DNA of 64,000 nucleotides from Cupriavidus sp. YR651. GTDB taxonomy: Bacteria > Pseudomonadota > Gammaproteobacteria > Burkholderiales > Burkholderiaceae. The position numbers and the translations under genes are program-made. This document shows positions 7,101 to 16,653 of the stretch, one piece after another; positions within the stretch are counted from its first letter, which is position 1; each line of letters begins with the position of its first letter. The DNA lies in contig NZ_FMYZ01000004.1 of the NCBI RefSeq assembly GCF_900101625.1, positions 463,788 through 527,787 on the forward strand, read 5' to 3'. The notes under the pieces are model-generated. The model was not told the DNA's origin. It searched no databases and saw nothing but the letters and a program-made list of their open reading frames with translations.

Positions 7101-9044
7101 GTGGCCGCTTTCCTCTCTCCCGCCATGCGTCTGATGGCACGTCTGACCATCACCCGCAAGCTTGTCCTCCTGACGATCCTGTTCCTGATTCCGCTGTGTG
7201 GCGCGCTGGTCGTGGTGCTGAGCCAATCCGTGCAGTCGATCCGCGCGACGCAGGATGAACAGCGCGGCCTGACGATTGTCGGGCGGGCGCTGGATTTCAT
7301 GCGCGAGACCCAGGTGCGTCGCGGCGCCGCGAATGGCGTGCTGCTGGGCAACGCGGCATTCAAGCCGACGTATGAAGCGGCCGATGGCAAGGCCGCCGGG
7401 CACCTGGCCGCGTTGTCGAAGGAAGCTGGACAGATCGACACGTTTGCCGTGGCGGCCGACGTCGCGAAGCTGGAGGAGGCCTGGAACCAGATCCGCAAGC
7501 TCGGCCTGGACACGCCAGCGGCGCCGCTGTTCGATCGCCACACCACGCTCGTCAAAGAGACGCGGCTGTTCATCGGCGATGTGGCCGATCGCTCGTCGCT
7601 GGCGCTCGATCCCGATGCCGCTTCCTACTACCTGATCAACCTGATGGTGGGGCCGATGCCGAAGCTGGCGGAAGTCGGTGCGCTGGCGCGTGGCCGGGGT
7701 GCCGGCATCATCGCGCGAGGCGGCTATGCCGATGCCGCGCAGCAGGCTGACCTGGCGGCACTGGCCGAACAGATCCAGGACGGCCTGGAGGCCGTGCGAC
7801 GCGACATGGCGCGTGTCGAGCGTCGGGCGCCCGCCTATCGCGACAACATGGCGGCAGCGGCGAAGCAACTCGCGGCGATGGAAAACTTCCATCGCACGCT
7901 CAAGGTCAGCATGCTCGGGTCGAGCGGCATCACGATCGATGCCAAGGCGTACTTTGCCGAAGGCACCGCGGCCATCGAATCGGTATCGGGGGTCAATCAG
8001 GAATTCGCCGCGCTGGCCGGGTCGATGCTCGCAAAGCGCATCGCGGCGGAGAGGCGGCAATTTATGCTGCTGGCCGCCATCGCCCTCGTAACGGTGGGCG
8101 CCGCGCTGTATCTGTTCGCCGGTTTCAGCCGCGGCATGCGCATCGACGTGCGCGATGTGGCCGACATGGTCGCGCGGATCAACGCGGGAGACCTCGGCGT
8201 GCACATCGAAGCACGTGGCCGCGACGAACTGAGCGACGTCAAGCGGCACCTGCTATCGATGGTCGGCACCTTGCGCGGCATCATCGGCGAGACGAAGGAC
8301 GGCGCGCAGAACGTGCTGGTGGCGGCCGGGCAGATTGCGCAGGGCAACGCCGACCTGTCGCAGCGCACGGAGGAACAGGCGTCTTCGCTGGAACAGACCG
8401 CTGCAAGCATGGAGGAGCTGACCTCCATCGTCCAGCAGAACGCCGGCAATGCGAACCAGGCCAGCGCGCTGGCGTCGGAGGCGTCGGCCATCGCCGTGGC
8501 CGGCGGCGCATCGGTGCTCCGCGTGCGTGAGACGATGAGCGAGATCGAGGCGGATTCGCGCCGCATCGTCGACATCATCGCGGTCATCGACAGCATCGCG
8601 TTCCAGACCAATATCCTCGCGTTGAACGCCGCCGTGGAGGCCGCGCGGGCCGGCGAATTCGGGCGCGGCTTTGCGGTGGTGGCCGCCGAAGTCCGTACGC
8701 TGGCGCAGCGCGCAGGCAACTCCGCCAAGGAGATCCGCACGTTGATCTCCCAATCGACCAACCGGGTGGCGGCCGGAACAACGCTGGCGGGCGAGGCGGC
8801 CGCCACCATGGACAACATCGTCGGCGCGGTACAGCGCGTCACGACCATGATGGACGAGATCAGCCGCGCCTCGCTGGAGCAAAGCGGGGGCATCGCGCAG
8901 GTCAACCAGGCGGTGACGCAGATGGATCAGGTCACGCAGCAGAACGCCGCGCTGGTGGAGCAGGCCGCCGCCGCCGCCGAAGCGCTGCAGGAGCAGGCGC
9001 TTCGGATGGAGCAGACCGTCAGCGTTTTCCGGCTGGCGGCCTGA
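7101..9044 (+). CDS. methyl-accepting chemotaxis protein
   Basis: This 647-aa chemoreceptor has one N-terminal membrane helix (about residues 17-40), a periplasmic helical sensor domain of about 280 residues, a second membrane helix near 323-343, a HAMP domain, and a long cytoplasmic coiled coil. The conserved hairpin tip ([21 protein letters not shown]) lies near residue 510 and contacts CheA and CheW. GTG 7101 is chosen because AAGGAG sits four bases before it; ATG 7125 is an alternative. No CheB/CheR-binding C-terminal pentapeptide is present. The ligand is unknown. Confidence 0.92.
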   Translation: MAAFLSPAMRLMARLTITRKLVLLTILFLIPLCGALVVVLSQSVQSIRATQDEQRGLTIVGRALDFMRETQVRRGAANGVLLGNAAFKPTYEAADGKAAGHLAALSKEAGQIDTFAVAADVAKLEEAWNQIRKLGLDTPAAPLFDRHTTLVKETRLFIGDVADRSSLALDPDAASYYLINLMVGPMPKLAEVGALARGRGAGIIARGGYADAAQQADLAALAEQIQDGLEAVRRDMARVERRAPAYRDNMAAAAKQLAAMENFHRTLKVSMLGSSGITIDAKAYFAEGTAAIESVSGVNQEFAALAGSMLAKRIAAERRQFMLLAAIALVTVGAALYLFAGFSRGMRIDVRDVADMVARINAGDLGVHIEARGRDELSDVKRHLLSMVGTLRGIIGETKDGAQNVLVAAGQIAQGNADLSQRTEEQASSLEQTAASMEELTSIVQQNAGNANQASALASEASAIAVAGGASVLRVRETMSEIEADSRRIVDIIAVIDSIAFQTNILALNAAVEAARAGEFGRGFAVVAAEVRTLAQRAGNSAKEIRTLISQSTNRVAAGTTLAGEAAATMDNIVGAVQRVTTMMDEISRASLEQSGGIAQVNQAVTQMDQVTQQNAALVEQAAAAAEALQEQALRMEQTVSVFRLAA

Positions 9045-9080
9045 AGGCGGGGGCTGCCTGAGAATGGCCGGCGATGGGCT

Positions 9081-9896
9081 TCAGTGGGACGAGGCCACGT
9101 CGCCGCGCTGCACGCGGATGTTGTTTTCCACCTCGGTCACGCCGAAGGTGTTGTCGGCGATATCCTCGATGTCGTACTTCTGGCTGCGCAGCCGCACGGA
9201 CCCCGCGAGCGTGACCTTGCCCTTGTCCACGTCGACACTGACGTCACTGACATCGATACCAGTGCCAAATGCCAGCTGCTCGCAGATCTGGTCGCGGATG
9301 CGTTCGTCGGTCCGCGTGAAACCGCGCGGACCGGTGCGTTTCTTCGTGGTGTCCGATCCAAACCAATCGCTCACGGCCTCGCCGATGCGGTGGCCAAGGT
9401 TGTAGAGCATGCCGTGCCGTCGGTTGCGATCATCGTCGTCACGCTCATCGTCGCGGTGCTGCGACCAGCGGCGCTGCCCGAAGCCGGGTTCCTCGTCATA
9501 GCGGCGCTCATAGCCACTTCCATAGCGACTTTCATAGCCCCTCGCCCCGGTGTCGTCGCGGCCGTAGCGTCGCGCCTGGCGGTGGCTGCCATCGCCGACA
9601 TCGCCATAATCTCCGTAGTCTCCTGCTTCGCTCGCATAGCGGCGGCGGTATTCCCGCTGCCGCAGATAGGTGTCGTCGGGTTCGGTAGAGTCGCCGCCAT
9701 TGAGCCCGTAGCGGAGGTTGCTCCCTTGCCATGCGCCGCGGTCGCCACCATACGGGTAGCCGGTGTGGCTACGGGTGTCGCCCCGGTTCCGGCGCGCTTC
9801 GTCCCACGGATCGCCCAGGTCATCGTCCTCGCGGACGTTTTCATAGGCCCGCCAGGTCTGCCCCCGGCGATAACGCTCGGTGTAATGGTCGCCCAT
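9081..9896 (-). CDS. BON domain protein with a long charged N-terminal region
   Basis: The last third of this 271-aa protein (about residues 198-265) is a BON domain: TDERIRDQICEQLA, then VSVDVDKGKVTLAGSVRLRSQK, a typical phospholipid-interacting or periplasmic fold. Residues 1-180 are low-complexity, rich in Arg, Asp, Tyr and Gly with many RRYD/RRYG-like stretches, and look disordered. No signal peptide or lipobox is visible, so location is uncertain. AGGAG precedes ATG 9896. Such proteins are often stress-linked (OsmY-like), which is inference here. Confidence 0.85.
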   Translation of the reverse strand: MGDHYTERYRRGQTWRAYENVREDDDLGDPWDEARRNRGDTRSHTGYPYGGDRGAWQGSNLRYGLNGGDSTEPDDTYLRQREYRRRYASEAGDYGDYGDVGDGSHRQARRYGRDDTGARGYESRYGSGYERRYDEEPGFGQRRWSQHRDDERDDDDRNRRHGMLYNLGHRIGEAVSDWFGSDTTKKRTGPRGFTRTDERIRDQICEQLAFGTGIDVSDVSVDVDKGKVTLAGSVRLRSQKYDIEDIADNTFGVTEVENNIRVQRGDVASSH

Positions 9897-10129
9897 GCTG
9901 ATCTCCTGAAAGTTGCGGGTTTGCCATACGCGGCATGCGCGGCATGCGCCACGCCGCTGCGCAATGCGCTGGCAGCTTCAGGAAAAGCGGCAAGATTCGT
10001 ACCTCGGGCGGCCGCCCTTATGCCGACTGGCATGGCGGCGAATGATGGTCCGCGTGGCGCTGGTTTGCCGTGCAAGCCTTGCGCGGGAGCGTGTAAAGAA
10101 TGCATCGCTCCCGCACGCGCCGCGCCGGA

Positions 10130-10516
10130 TCAACGCGCATTCACGCGCTGCATGCTGGCCGGCAAGGGCACCGACACCGTGGACGGGCCGGCAGGCACTG
10201 CAGGGGCGGACGGGGCGAGATCCGTACGCACGCTACGCGCTGGCCGGACGGGTGCGACGCCTTCGGACGCATTGAGCGCCTGGCCGTTCTCGTAGCCTGT
10301 GGAGACGGCTTCGAGATAACCGGGCGCAAATTTCTGTTCCGGCGTGACAACGGGTGCCGGGGGCAATCCGGGCTGAGCATGCGCAACGGCGTTGACGCAC
10401 AGCGCCAGCACGCGAAGCAGCAGGACGCCACGGCGTACACGGTAAAGCAGGGTGGGCGGGGTGTGAGGGCGCGGCGAGACCGCGGCCGTGGGACGCAACT
10501 GTGGTGGGATCTTCAT
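10130..10516 (-). CDS. hypothetical secreted or anchored protein
   Basis: The 128-aa product starts MKIPPQLRP with GGAG eight bases upstream. An unusually long basic N-region precedes a hydrophobic core (VLLLRVLALCVNAVAHA) that fits a signal peptide ending near residue 46. The mature part is short and rich in Pro, Ala and Val, without a known domain. A longer frame to 10537 exists but the ribosome site supports 10516. I do not recognise a family. Confidence 0.6.
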   Translation of the reverse strand: MKIPPQLRPTAAVSPRPHTPPTLLYRVRRGVLLLRVLALCVNAVAHAQPGLPPAPVVTPEQKFAPGYLEAVSTGYENGQALNASEGVAPVRPARSVRTDLAPSAPAVPAGPSTVSVPLPASMQRVNAR

Positions 10517-10739
10517 GACGGTTCTCCGAAGGAGCAATCGCTCCGGGTAAAAAGACGAGCATCGGGGTCGCGCTCGATGCTTCTTTTTGCAGAGACCGTG
10601 CCACCGTCAATTGGGGTCGTGGCGGGGTTGCGGGATCACTTTTGCGGGCGGAAACGGGGGGTTTTGGCCAACAGGCCAGTGCGGATGGTTGGGCCCGGCC
10701 CAACATGCGCGATGCCTTCGCCGGGCGCCTTTCGGTCAG

Positions 10740-11117
10740 TCAGATCCAGAGGTCATTCTGCGCGGTGCGTTCGCCACCTTCTTCACCGGTATTTACCACG
10801 CCGCGCGGTTCGATCAGCAACATGTGCACCTCTTGCCGCGCAAACGGCTTGTGTTCGACGCCCTTGGGGACGACGTACATCTCGCCCGCGTTGACCAGCA
10901 CATGACCGTCGCGGAAATCGATCCGCAGCTGACCGTCCAGAACCATGAAGGTCTCGTCGGTATCGGCATGGCTATGCCAGATGAAATCGCCCTCGATCCT
11001 GACGATCTTGAACTGGTAGTCGTTCATTTCCGCGATGACGCGAGGTTGCCACTGGTCGGAGAACAGTTCGAGCTTCTCGGCGAAGTTGATGGCTCGGTAC
11101 GGGGCAGGCTGGCTCAT
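10740..11117 (-). CDS. cupin domain protein
   Basis: This 125-aa single-domain cupin carries the metal-binding pattern WHSHADTDETF (His48, His50, Glu55) and His89 in PKGVEHKPF. Small cupins of this type bind Fe, Mn or Zn and act as isomerases, dioxygenases or sensors; the reaction is not readable. GGAG eight bases before ATG 11117 sets the start, although the frame is open further upstream. It lies downstream of, and in the same direction as, the AraC gene. Confidence 0.85.
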   Translation of the reverse strand: MSQPAPYRAINFAEKLELFSDQWQPRVIAEMNDYQFKIVRIEGDFIWHSHADTDETFMVLDGQLRIDFRDGHVLVNAGEMYVVPKGVEHKPFARQEVHMLLIEPRGVVNTGEEGGERTAQNDLWI

Positions 11118-11199
11118 TTGGGGCGCTCCATGGCTGTCGTTGACATGACGGGCAGTCTGCGCCGATGGGGCTACGGCCGTCTTGTACGATCGTGCAAGC

Positions 11200-12030
11200 T
11201 CAGGCAGGGGAGGGCGTGCGGCCAAGTGTGCGCAGCCAGCGCGCGGGCGTGATGCCGAAGGTGCGCGTGAAATGCCGGGTCATGTGGCTCTGGTCCGCAA
11301 ATCCGGCCCAGGCCGCGGCATCCGCCAGCGTCTGGCCGGCCGCTGCCAGTCGGCGCACCGTGTCCAGCCTGCGCATGGTGAGGTATCGATATGGGCTGGT
11401 GCCGTACAGCACGCGGAAATCGCGCGACAGACGCCAGCGGTCGCGCCCGCTGGCGGCTTCCAGTTCTTCCAGCGTGACCACGCGATCCAGGTTGTCCAGC
11501 ATCCACTCGCGCGCGATTTCCGCCGAGCGATAGTCCACCGCCTGCCTGCCGTGCGGCGCGCCACTGACGGCGGCCAACGCATGGGAGAGTTCAAAGATCG
11601 CGTCGTCTTCTTCCAGCGGGTCGATGGGGCAGTCCATCGCGCGTAGCAGCACTTCGGAGGCGGCATACAGGCGGGGATCGTCGGAACGGCCGCCGGCGAT
11701 GAAAGGCAGGGGCCGCCCACCGAGTACGCGCTGCACCAGCGAAGGCTCCACGTAGATCATGCGATACCGGAAGCCGGCATCCGTGCCGGCCTGGCCATCG
11801 TGCGGCTCGTCCGGATGGAGCACCAGGGTGCCGCCCGGCGTGCTGTTCGTCACGCCGCGCCGGTAATGAAAGCTCTGCACGCCGGCCAGCGTCCGGCCGA
11901 TCGCATAGGTGTCGTGGCGATGCATGTCGTAGCCGTGGCCGCCAAAGAAGGCCTCGATGCGCTCCAGCCGGCGGGGCGACGGGTCGTGCCGCACCCAGTC
12001 GCGATCGCCCGGCAACACGATCTCACCCAT
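11200..12030 (-). CDS. AraC family transcriptional regulator
   Basis: The 276-aa regulator has an N-terminal cupin-like sensor domain (HRHDTYAIGRTLAGVQSFHYRRG and LVLHPDEPHDG) and two C-terminal HTH motifs (about residues 175-270), ending in the AraC signature ADQSHMTRHFTRTFGITPARW. Its ATG at 12030 lies inside the end of the upstream patatin gene (8-base overlap), so the two are probably translationally coupled. The cupin gene downstream may be a target. Confidence 0.9.
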   Translation of the reverse strand: MGEIVLPGDRDWVRHDPSPRRLERIEAFFGGHGYDMHRHDTYAIGRTLAGVQSFHYRRGVTNSTPGGTLVLHPDEPHDGQAGTDAGFRYRMIYVEPSLVQRVLGGRPLPFIAGGRSDDPRLYAASEVLLRAMDCPIDPLEEDDAIFELSHALAAVSGAPHGRQAVDYRSAEIAREWMLDNLDRVVTLEELEAASGRDRWRLSRDFRVLYGTSPYRYLTMRRLDTVRRLAAAGQTLADAAAWAGFADQSHMTRHFTRTFGITPARWLRTLGRTPSPA

Positions 12031-12976
12031 GTGTGGTGGTGTGGCTGTGCCCGTGGTCGTGATGCGTGTGGCCGGCACCGGCGGCCGGTGGGGAAATATC
12101 GGCGCTGCAGCTGGGTGACGACTCGTCGTGCGAATGCGGTTCCAGCGCGCCCGGCACACGCCGGCTGGACAGGCCGTCCGCGCGCAGCCACGCCACGGTC
12201 GCCGCGGCGGCCCGGTCGATCAGTTCCCCGCAGCGCGTGTAGTCGTAGGGCGAGACGTCCAGCGGGCAGAGCGGGGGCACGACGGCGATATGCGCATGCT
12301 CGGACCAGCGCTCCAGGTCATGCACCAGCTGCCGCGCCACCAACAGGGAGAGCGCGTTCAGGGCGTGTTCCACGGCGCCGCGCGGCGGGCGGCGTTCCGC
12401 ACAGGCGAAGCCGGCCGGCAGCACGATGATGCGGGTGGCGCCGAGGCGAATGGCTGTGGAGACCGGGGTGTTGTTGGCCACGCCGCCATCGATCAGCGAC
12501 CGGCCTTCGAATTGCACGGGCGGAAACACGCCGGGGATCGCCGCGCTGGCCAGCACGGCGTTGACGATATTGCCGGACGACAGCACCACTTCGGCTCCCG
12601 TGTGCATGTCCGTGGCCACGACGTAGAGGGGCACGGGCGCCTCTTCCAGCCGTGATTCACCGAAATGCCGGCTCAGCAGCCGCTGCAGCCCAAGGGATTC
12701 CACCAGGTGTCCGCGCTTGCCGCCCAGCATGCCGAGCATGCTGCGCCACGACCAGGGCAGGACCTCGGTCCGGCGAATGCCACGCCACAGGCCCTCCAGC
12801 TTCGCCGTGCCCTCCGCATGGGGATGGCAGGCGAAGTAGGCGCCGTTGATCGCGCCGGCCGATGCGCCGATGACCAGGTCGGGCGCCAGGCCCCAACTCA
12901 CCAGCTCCCGCAACATGCCGACTTCAATGGCGCCCAGGCTGCCGCCACCGGCGAATACGAATGCAGTCTTTTCCAT
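12023..12976 (-). CDS. patatin-like phospholipase with a His-rich tail
   Basis: The 317-aa protein has the patatin elements of a Ser-Asp lipid hydrolase: the oxyanion loop AGGGSLG (residues 9-15), the nucleophile motif GASAG with Ser39, and the DGG box with Asp163. The C-terminal 15 residues contain seven His plus Asp and Thr, a likely metal-binding tail absent from ordinary patatins. The start is MEKTAFVFAGGG at 12976; the upstream open frame is not patatin-like. The 3' end overlaps the AraC start. Confidence 0.88.
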   Translation of the reverse strand: MEKTAFVFAGGGSLGAIEVGMLRELVSWGLAPDLVIGASAGAINGAYFACHPHAEGTAKLEGLWRGIRRTEVLPWSWRSMLGMLGGKRGHLVESLGLQRLLSRHFGESRLEEAPVPLYVVATDMHTGAEVVLSSGNIVNAVLASAAIPGVFPPVQFEGRSLIDGGVANNTPVSTAIRLGATRIIVLPAGFACAERRPPRGAVEHALNALSLLVARQLVHDLERWSEHAHIAVVPPLCPLDVSPYDYTRCGELIDRAAAATVAWLRADGLSSRRVPGALEPHSHDESSPSCSADISPPAAGAGHTHHDHGHSHTTTHG

Positions 12977-13430
12977 GATTTGGTTGCGGTGCACCATCGC
13001 CCGCGGGCTCGTCAGGTGTTCGTCGTGGCGACAGCATAGGCCACTTCGGGCTTGCCAAAAAGGGGGAGGTGGCCGCGCGGGCCGTGGCTGCAGGAAAACC
13101 CGAAGCGGGCACGCGACGGAAGCGGCCGGCCGTGCATTGCCGTCGCGACATTTCCTGGATGCGCACCAGAAATGGATCCCCGACGCGTGCACCTGCGGGA
13201 TATGAGATGCAATTAACGGCCAAGAGATTCAGACGTCAGTGTCGCCGGCTTGCAACCGAGTGCGGCGGGTAGGTAACCCGGAGCGACTGAGTGCCGCGCC
13301 GGCCTTATCACCGACCCTATAATCGGCGCGGCGGCGCCGCCGATGTCCTTTGTCGTCGACGTCCGCCGATTTCTGATGCACCCCTCCGGCAACCGCTTCC
13401 GACACTCCGCAACCACCCGCTACGGCCAAC
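12977..13430. other. intergenic region between patatin and diguanylate cyclase genes
   Basis: About 450 bases contain no convincing gene. A TATAAT hexamer at 13318-13323 is a possible -10 element for the cyclase gene. It is followed by a GC-rich symmetric stretch (ATCGGC to GCCGAT, 13321-13343) that could fold in the 5' leader. No clear -35 element is seen. Confidence 0.4.
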
Positions 13431-14477
13431 ATGACCAGCCACGATAACCCGCAGCACACCCTTCAGGCCGCCTTCCTGCGCCACGAAGAATCCCTCGCGC
13501 CGCCAAATCGCGTGTTTGGTGACGATGACAGCGCCGTTTACCGGACGCTGCTGGAATCGACCAAGGCGATTCCCTGGAAGATCGATTGGGCGACGATGGA
13601 ATTCGCCTACATCGGACCGCAGATCGAGGCGTTGCTGGGCTGGGCACCGTCGACCTGGAAGAACGTCAACGATTGGGCGGAACGCATGCATCCGGACGAT
13701 CGTGCCGCCGTGGTCGATTTCTGCGTCGCACAATCGCAAGCCGGCACCGACCACGAAGCCGACTATCGCGCCCTGACGCGCGATGGCGGCTATGTGTGGC
13801 TGCGCGACGTCGTGCATGTGGTCCGCAACGACAAGGGCGAGGTCGATTCGCTGATCGGCTTCATGTTCGACATCAGCGAACGCAAGCGCACCGAGGAGCA
13901 ACTCGCGCAACTGCAGAAGGAACTCGAGCAACTGTCGTTCAAGGACAGCCTGACGGGCACGGGCAATCGCCGCATGTTCGACCGCGTGATAGCACGCGAA
14001 TGGGCCGCGGCGAAAGACGCGCGCAAACCGCTCTCGCTGATCATGGTCGATATCGACTTCTTCAAGTCATACAACGACTACTACGGCCACGTGCAAGGCG
14101 ACGAATGCCTGAAGCGGTTTGCCCGCCTGCTGGGCGAGGCGGCCGGCCCGGAGAGTTTTCTCGGCCGCTACGGTGGCGAGGAATTCGTGCTGGTGCTGGC
14201 CAACACCGACGCGGATGCCGCCGTGAACATCGCGGAGCGATGCCGCGCGCTGATTGCGGAGGAGGCGATCACGCACGTGCGTTCGCCCTACAACCAATGC
14301 GTGACGGCAAGCTTCGGCGTCGGCACGATCGTGCCGACCGAGCACATGGACCCGACTGCCTTCATCAACCTGATCGACGCGCAGCTCTACCACGCCAAGG
14401 ACAACGGCCGAAACCGTATCGCCGCCGTTGACCGCGCGGGCATGCAGGGGCAGTCGTTCAAGGTGCATTCGCGCTGA
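13431..14477 (+). CDS. PAS-GGDEF diguanylate cyclase
   Basis: This 348-aa soluble protein has a PAS fold with PAC tail (about residues 35-150, MEFAYIGPQIEALLGW to MFDISERKR), a short coiled linker, then a GGDEF domain with an intact GGEEF at residues 248-252. It is therefore predicted to make cyclic di-GMP from GTP. The residues just before GGEEF (SFLGRY) lack the RxxD inhibitory site, so product inhibition by that route is unlikely. No membrane segment is present, so the PAS domain senses a cytoplasmic signal. Confidence 0.92.
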   Translation: MTSHDNPQHTLQAAFLRHEESLAPPNRVFGDDDSAVYRTLLESTKAIPWKIDWATMEFAYIGPQIEALLGWAPSTWKNVNDWAERMHPDDRAAVVDFCVAQSQAGTDHEADYRALTRDGGYVWLRDVVHVVRNDKGEVDSLIGFMFDISERKRTEEQLAQLQKELEQLSFKDSLTGTGNRRMFDRVIAREWAAAKDARKPLSLIMVDIDFFKSYNDYYGHVQGDECLKRFARLLGEAAGPESFLGRYGGEEFVLVLANTDADAAVNIAERCRALIAEEAITHVRSPYNQCVTASFGVGTIVPTEHMDPTAFINLIDAQLYHAKDNGRNRIAAVDRAGMQGQSFKVHSR

Positions 14478-14520
14478 GCGACATCGCACCGGGCGCGCGC
14501 CAGGAAAGCCGGCAGGCGGA

Positions 14521-15456
14521 TCAGGAGGCCATCAGCGACACGCCGAGCGGCATCGTCTGCCCGGCCAGTGTTTCGCGCAGCAGCGTGAGCAGCCGTTGCG
14601 CGCTCGGTGACAGCGAGCGTAGCGGCCGCGTGATCACGCAAAGCTCGCGCGAGAGCGCGGGCGCGTGCAGTTCGCGAAAGATCAGGTCGGGAAATTCGTT
14701 GCGCTGGTAGGCGAGGGCGGGCAGCACCGAGTAGTACTTGCCACGCGCCAGCATCGCAAACAGGTAGGTCGTGCTCTCCACCTCGTCGTGATCGCCGGCA
14801 AGCACGGGCCAATGCGCGGCATGGGTGCGCAGGAACTGGCCGATGCCGGTATCCGCGCTGAAGCCGATGTACTGGCCCCAGGTGAGGTCGTCCCACGTCA
14901 GGGGCCGGTCGATTTCCGCCAGCGGCGAGTCGCGATGGAACACCACGCCGTAGCAGTCCGTCACCAGCGGCGTGTAATCAAGCTCCTCATGGCCGCGATA
15001 CTTGCTGTCAATGGCGAAATCGACTTCGCCTTCCAGCACCAGCCGCTCGGTCTGCTGCGCCGCCGGATTGCGCAGCGAGATCGTGATGCCCGGATAGGCC
15101 TCGCGAAAACGCGGCAGTGCGGGCACCAGGAATTGCCGGATCACCGACGACGCGGCGCCGATCCGGATATGTCCGCGATCGCCCCTGGCGAGCGCCACCA
15201 GGTCGGACACCGCGCTGTCGAAGCCATTCACCACCCGTTCCGCGTCCGCAACGAAGCGTTCGGCGTGATCGGTCATGACCACGCGTCGCGTCGTCCGGTC
15301 GAACATCCTGAGGCCGATCGCCTCCTCCATCTGCTGGATCGTCGCCGTCAGCGCGGACTGCGTCATGCACAGCCGCAGGGCCGCCGCCGTGAACGTTCCG
15401 GCCTCGGCCACGGCCAGGAAGCAGCGCAGTTGCTTGAGCGTCACATGATGGCGCAT
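14521..15456 (-). CDS. LysR family transcriptional regulator
   Basis: The 311-aa regulator has the LysR HTH (LKQLRCFLAVAEAGTFTAAALRLCMTQSALTATIQQMEE) at residues 6-44 and a type 2 periplasmic-binding-like effector domain after residue 90. ATG 15456 gives the standard N-terminus. It is divergent from the Bug-leuCD-like-aminotransferase-rraA genes and is their likely activator. Direct repeats GAATTCGT lie between. Confidence 0.92.
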   Translation of the reverse strand: MRHHVTLKQLRCFLAVAEAGTFTAAALRLCMTQSALTATIQQMEEAIGLRMFDRTTRRVVMTDHAERFVADAERVVNGFDSAVSDLVALARGDRGHIRIGAASSVIRQFLVPALPRFREAYPGITISLRNPAAQQTERLVLEGEVDFAIDSKYRGHEELDYTPLVTDCYGVVFHRDSPLAEIDRPLTWDDLTWGQYIGFSADTGIGQFLRTHAAHWPVLAGDHDEVESTTYLFAMLARGKYYSVLPALAYQRNEFPDLIFRELHAPALSRELCVITRPLRSLSPSAQRLLTLLRETLAGQTMPLGVSLMAS

Positions 15457-15480
15457 GAGTGCCTCGGGTTCATTTATCAG

Positions 15481-15511
15481 GAATTCGTAATAATCCGAGG
15501 AAAGAATTCGT
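15481..15511. promoter_or_regulatory. direct repeats GAATTCGT in the LysR/Bug intergenic region
   Basis: GAATTCGT occurs at 15481-15488 and 15504-15511, 23 bases apart (about two helical turns), in the only AT-richer part of the divergent promoter. This fits binding of a LysR tetramer but is inference. Confidence 0.35.
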
Positions 15512-15611
15512 TTGTCCAGGGAAATGGGTGTCCTTAGACTGCGTTGGCAGCCACGAGATTGCTGGCGTGGCCAAGCCAAATAACACTCACCCTCTTGCCC
15601 AGGATGCCCCC

Positions 15612-16598
15612 ATGAAGACGTTGACTGGTCTTGCCGCAGTTCTTGTTTGCCTGCAATCGGCCTGGTTGCCGACACTGGCTGTTGCCGCCCCGGAAGACAG
15701 CTATCCCGACAAGGCTGTGCGGATCGTGGTGCCGTTTGCCGCAGGCGGCTCCACCGACGTGGTGGCGCGGATTCTGGCCGAGAAGCTGCAGGAGCAGTTC
15801 AAGCAACCGTTCGTCGTCGACAACCGCGCGGGCGCCAGCGGCAATATCGGCGCCGAGCTCGTCGCCAAGTCGCCGGCTGATGGCTACACGCTGCTGATGG
15901 GGGCCACAGGCATCCTGTCGATCAACGACCACCTCTACAACAAGCTCAACTACAACGCCGCGAAGGACTTCGCGCCGGTCAGCTACGCCACACAGAACGC
16001 GAACATCCTGGTGGTGTCGCCGAGCCTGCCTGCCGCCGACGTGTCGGCGCTGGTCCAGCTCGCCAGGACCAAGCCGGGCGCGCTGAGCTTTGCGTCGTCG
16101 GGCCCGGGCAGCTCCACCCACCTTTCGGGCGAGTTGTTCAAGTCGATGGCCGGCGTGAATCTGCTTCACGTGCCTTACAAGGGCAGCTCCGCCGCGCTGA
16201 CCGACCTGCTCGGCGGCAACGTCACCATGTTGTTCGACAACGCGCCGTCGTCGATCGGCTTTGTCCAGCAGGGCAAGCTGCGCGCGCTCGCGGTGACCAG
16301 CCGCAAGCGGATTCCGGGCTTGCCGAATGTGCCGACGCTCGACGAAGCGGGCATCAAGGGCTACGAGTCGCTGTCGTGGAGTGGCGTGGTCGCGCCGGCC
16401 GCCACGCCGCGCCCGATCGTGCAGAAACTCAATCGCGCGATCGACCAGATCCTGAAGTCCGACGACGTCCGCGCCAAGCTCACGCAGCTCGGCGTGGAGC
16501 CGGTCGGCGGCTCGCCGGAAGACTTTGCCCGCCTGATCCAGGCCGAACACGACAAGTGGGGCAAGGTCATCAAGTCGGCCGATATCAAGCTGAACTGA
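15612..16598 (+). CDS. Bug (TctC) family tripartite tricarboxylate transporter receptor
   Basis: The 328-aa periplasmic solute receptor has a Sec signal peptide ending near AVA (residues 23-25). It carries the Bug signature segments YPDKAVRIVVPFAAGGSTD, VVDNRAGASGNIGAELVAKSPADGYTLL and LLHVPYKGSSAALTDLLGG. Bug proteins bind organic acids such as citrate, tartrate or aromatic acids through their carboxylates. AGGA lies upstream of ATG 15612. It heads the gene set that continues with LeuC/LeuD-like, aminotransferase and RraA genes, so it probably captures their substrate. No TctA or TctB subunit is nearby. Confidence 0.93.
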   Translation: MKTLTGLAAVLVCLQSAWLPTLAVAAPEDSYPDKAVRIVVPFAAGGSTDVVARILAEKLQEQFKQPFVVDNRAGASGNIGAELVAKSPADGYTLLMGATGILSINDHLYNKLNYNAAKDFAPVSYATQNANILVVSPSLPAADVSALVQLARTKPGALSFASSGPGSSTHLSGELFKSMAGVNLLHVPYKGSSAALTDLLGGNVTMLFDNAPSSIGFVQQGKLRALAVTSRKRIPGLPNVPTLDEAGIKGYESLSWSGVVAPAATPRPIVQKLNRAIDQILKSDDVRAKLTQLGVEPVGGSPEDFARLIQAEHDKWGKVIKSADIKLN

Positions 16599-16653
16599 AC
16601 GAGCTGCCCTGAACGAGCAGCACTGAGCAAGCTGAACTGAGCACAAGGTCCCC

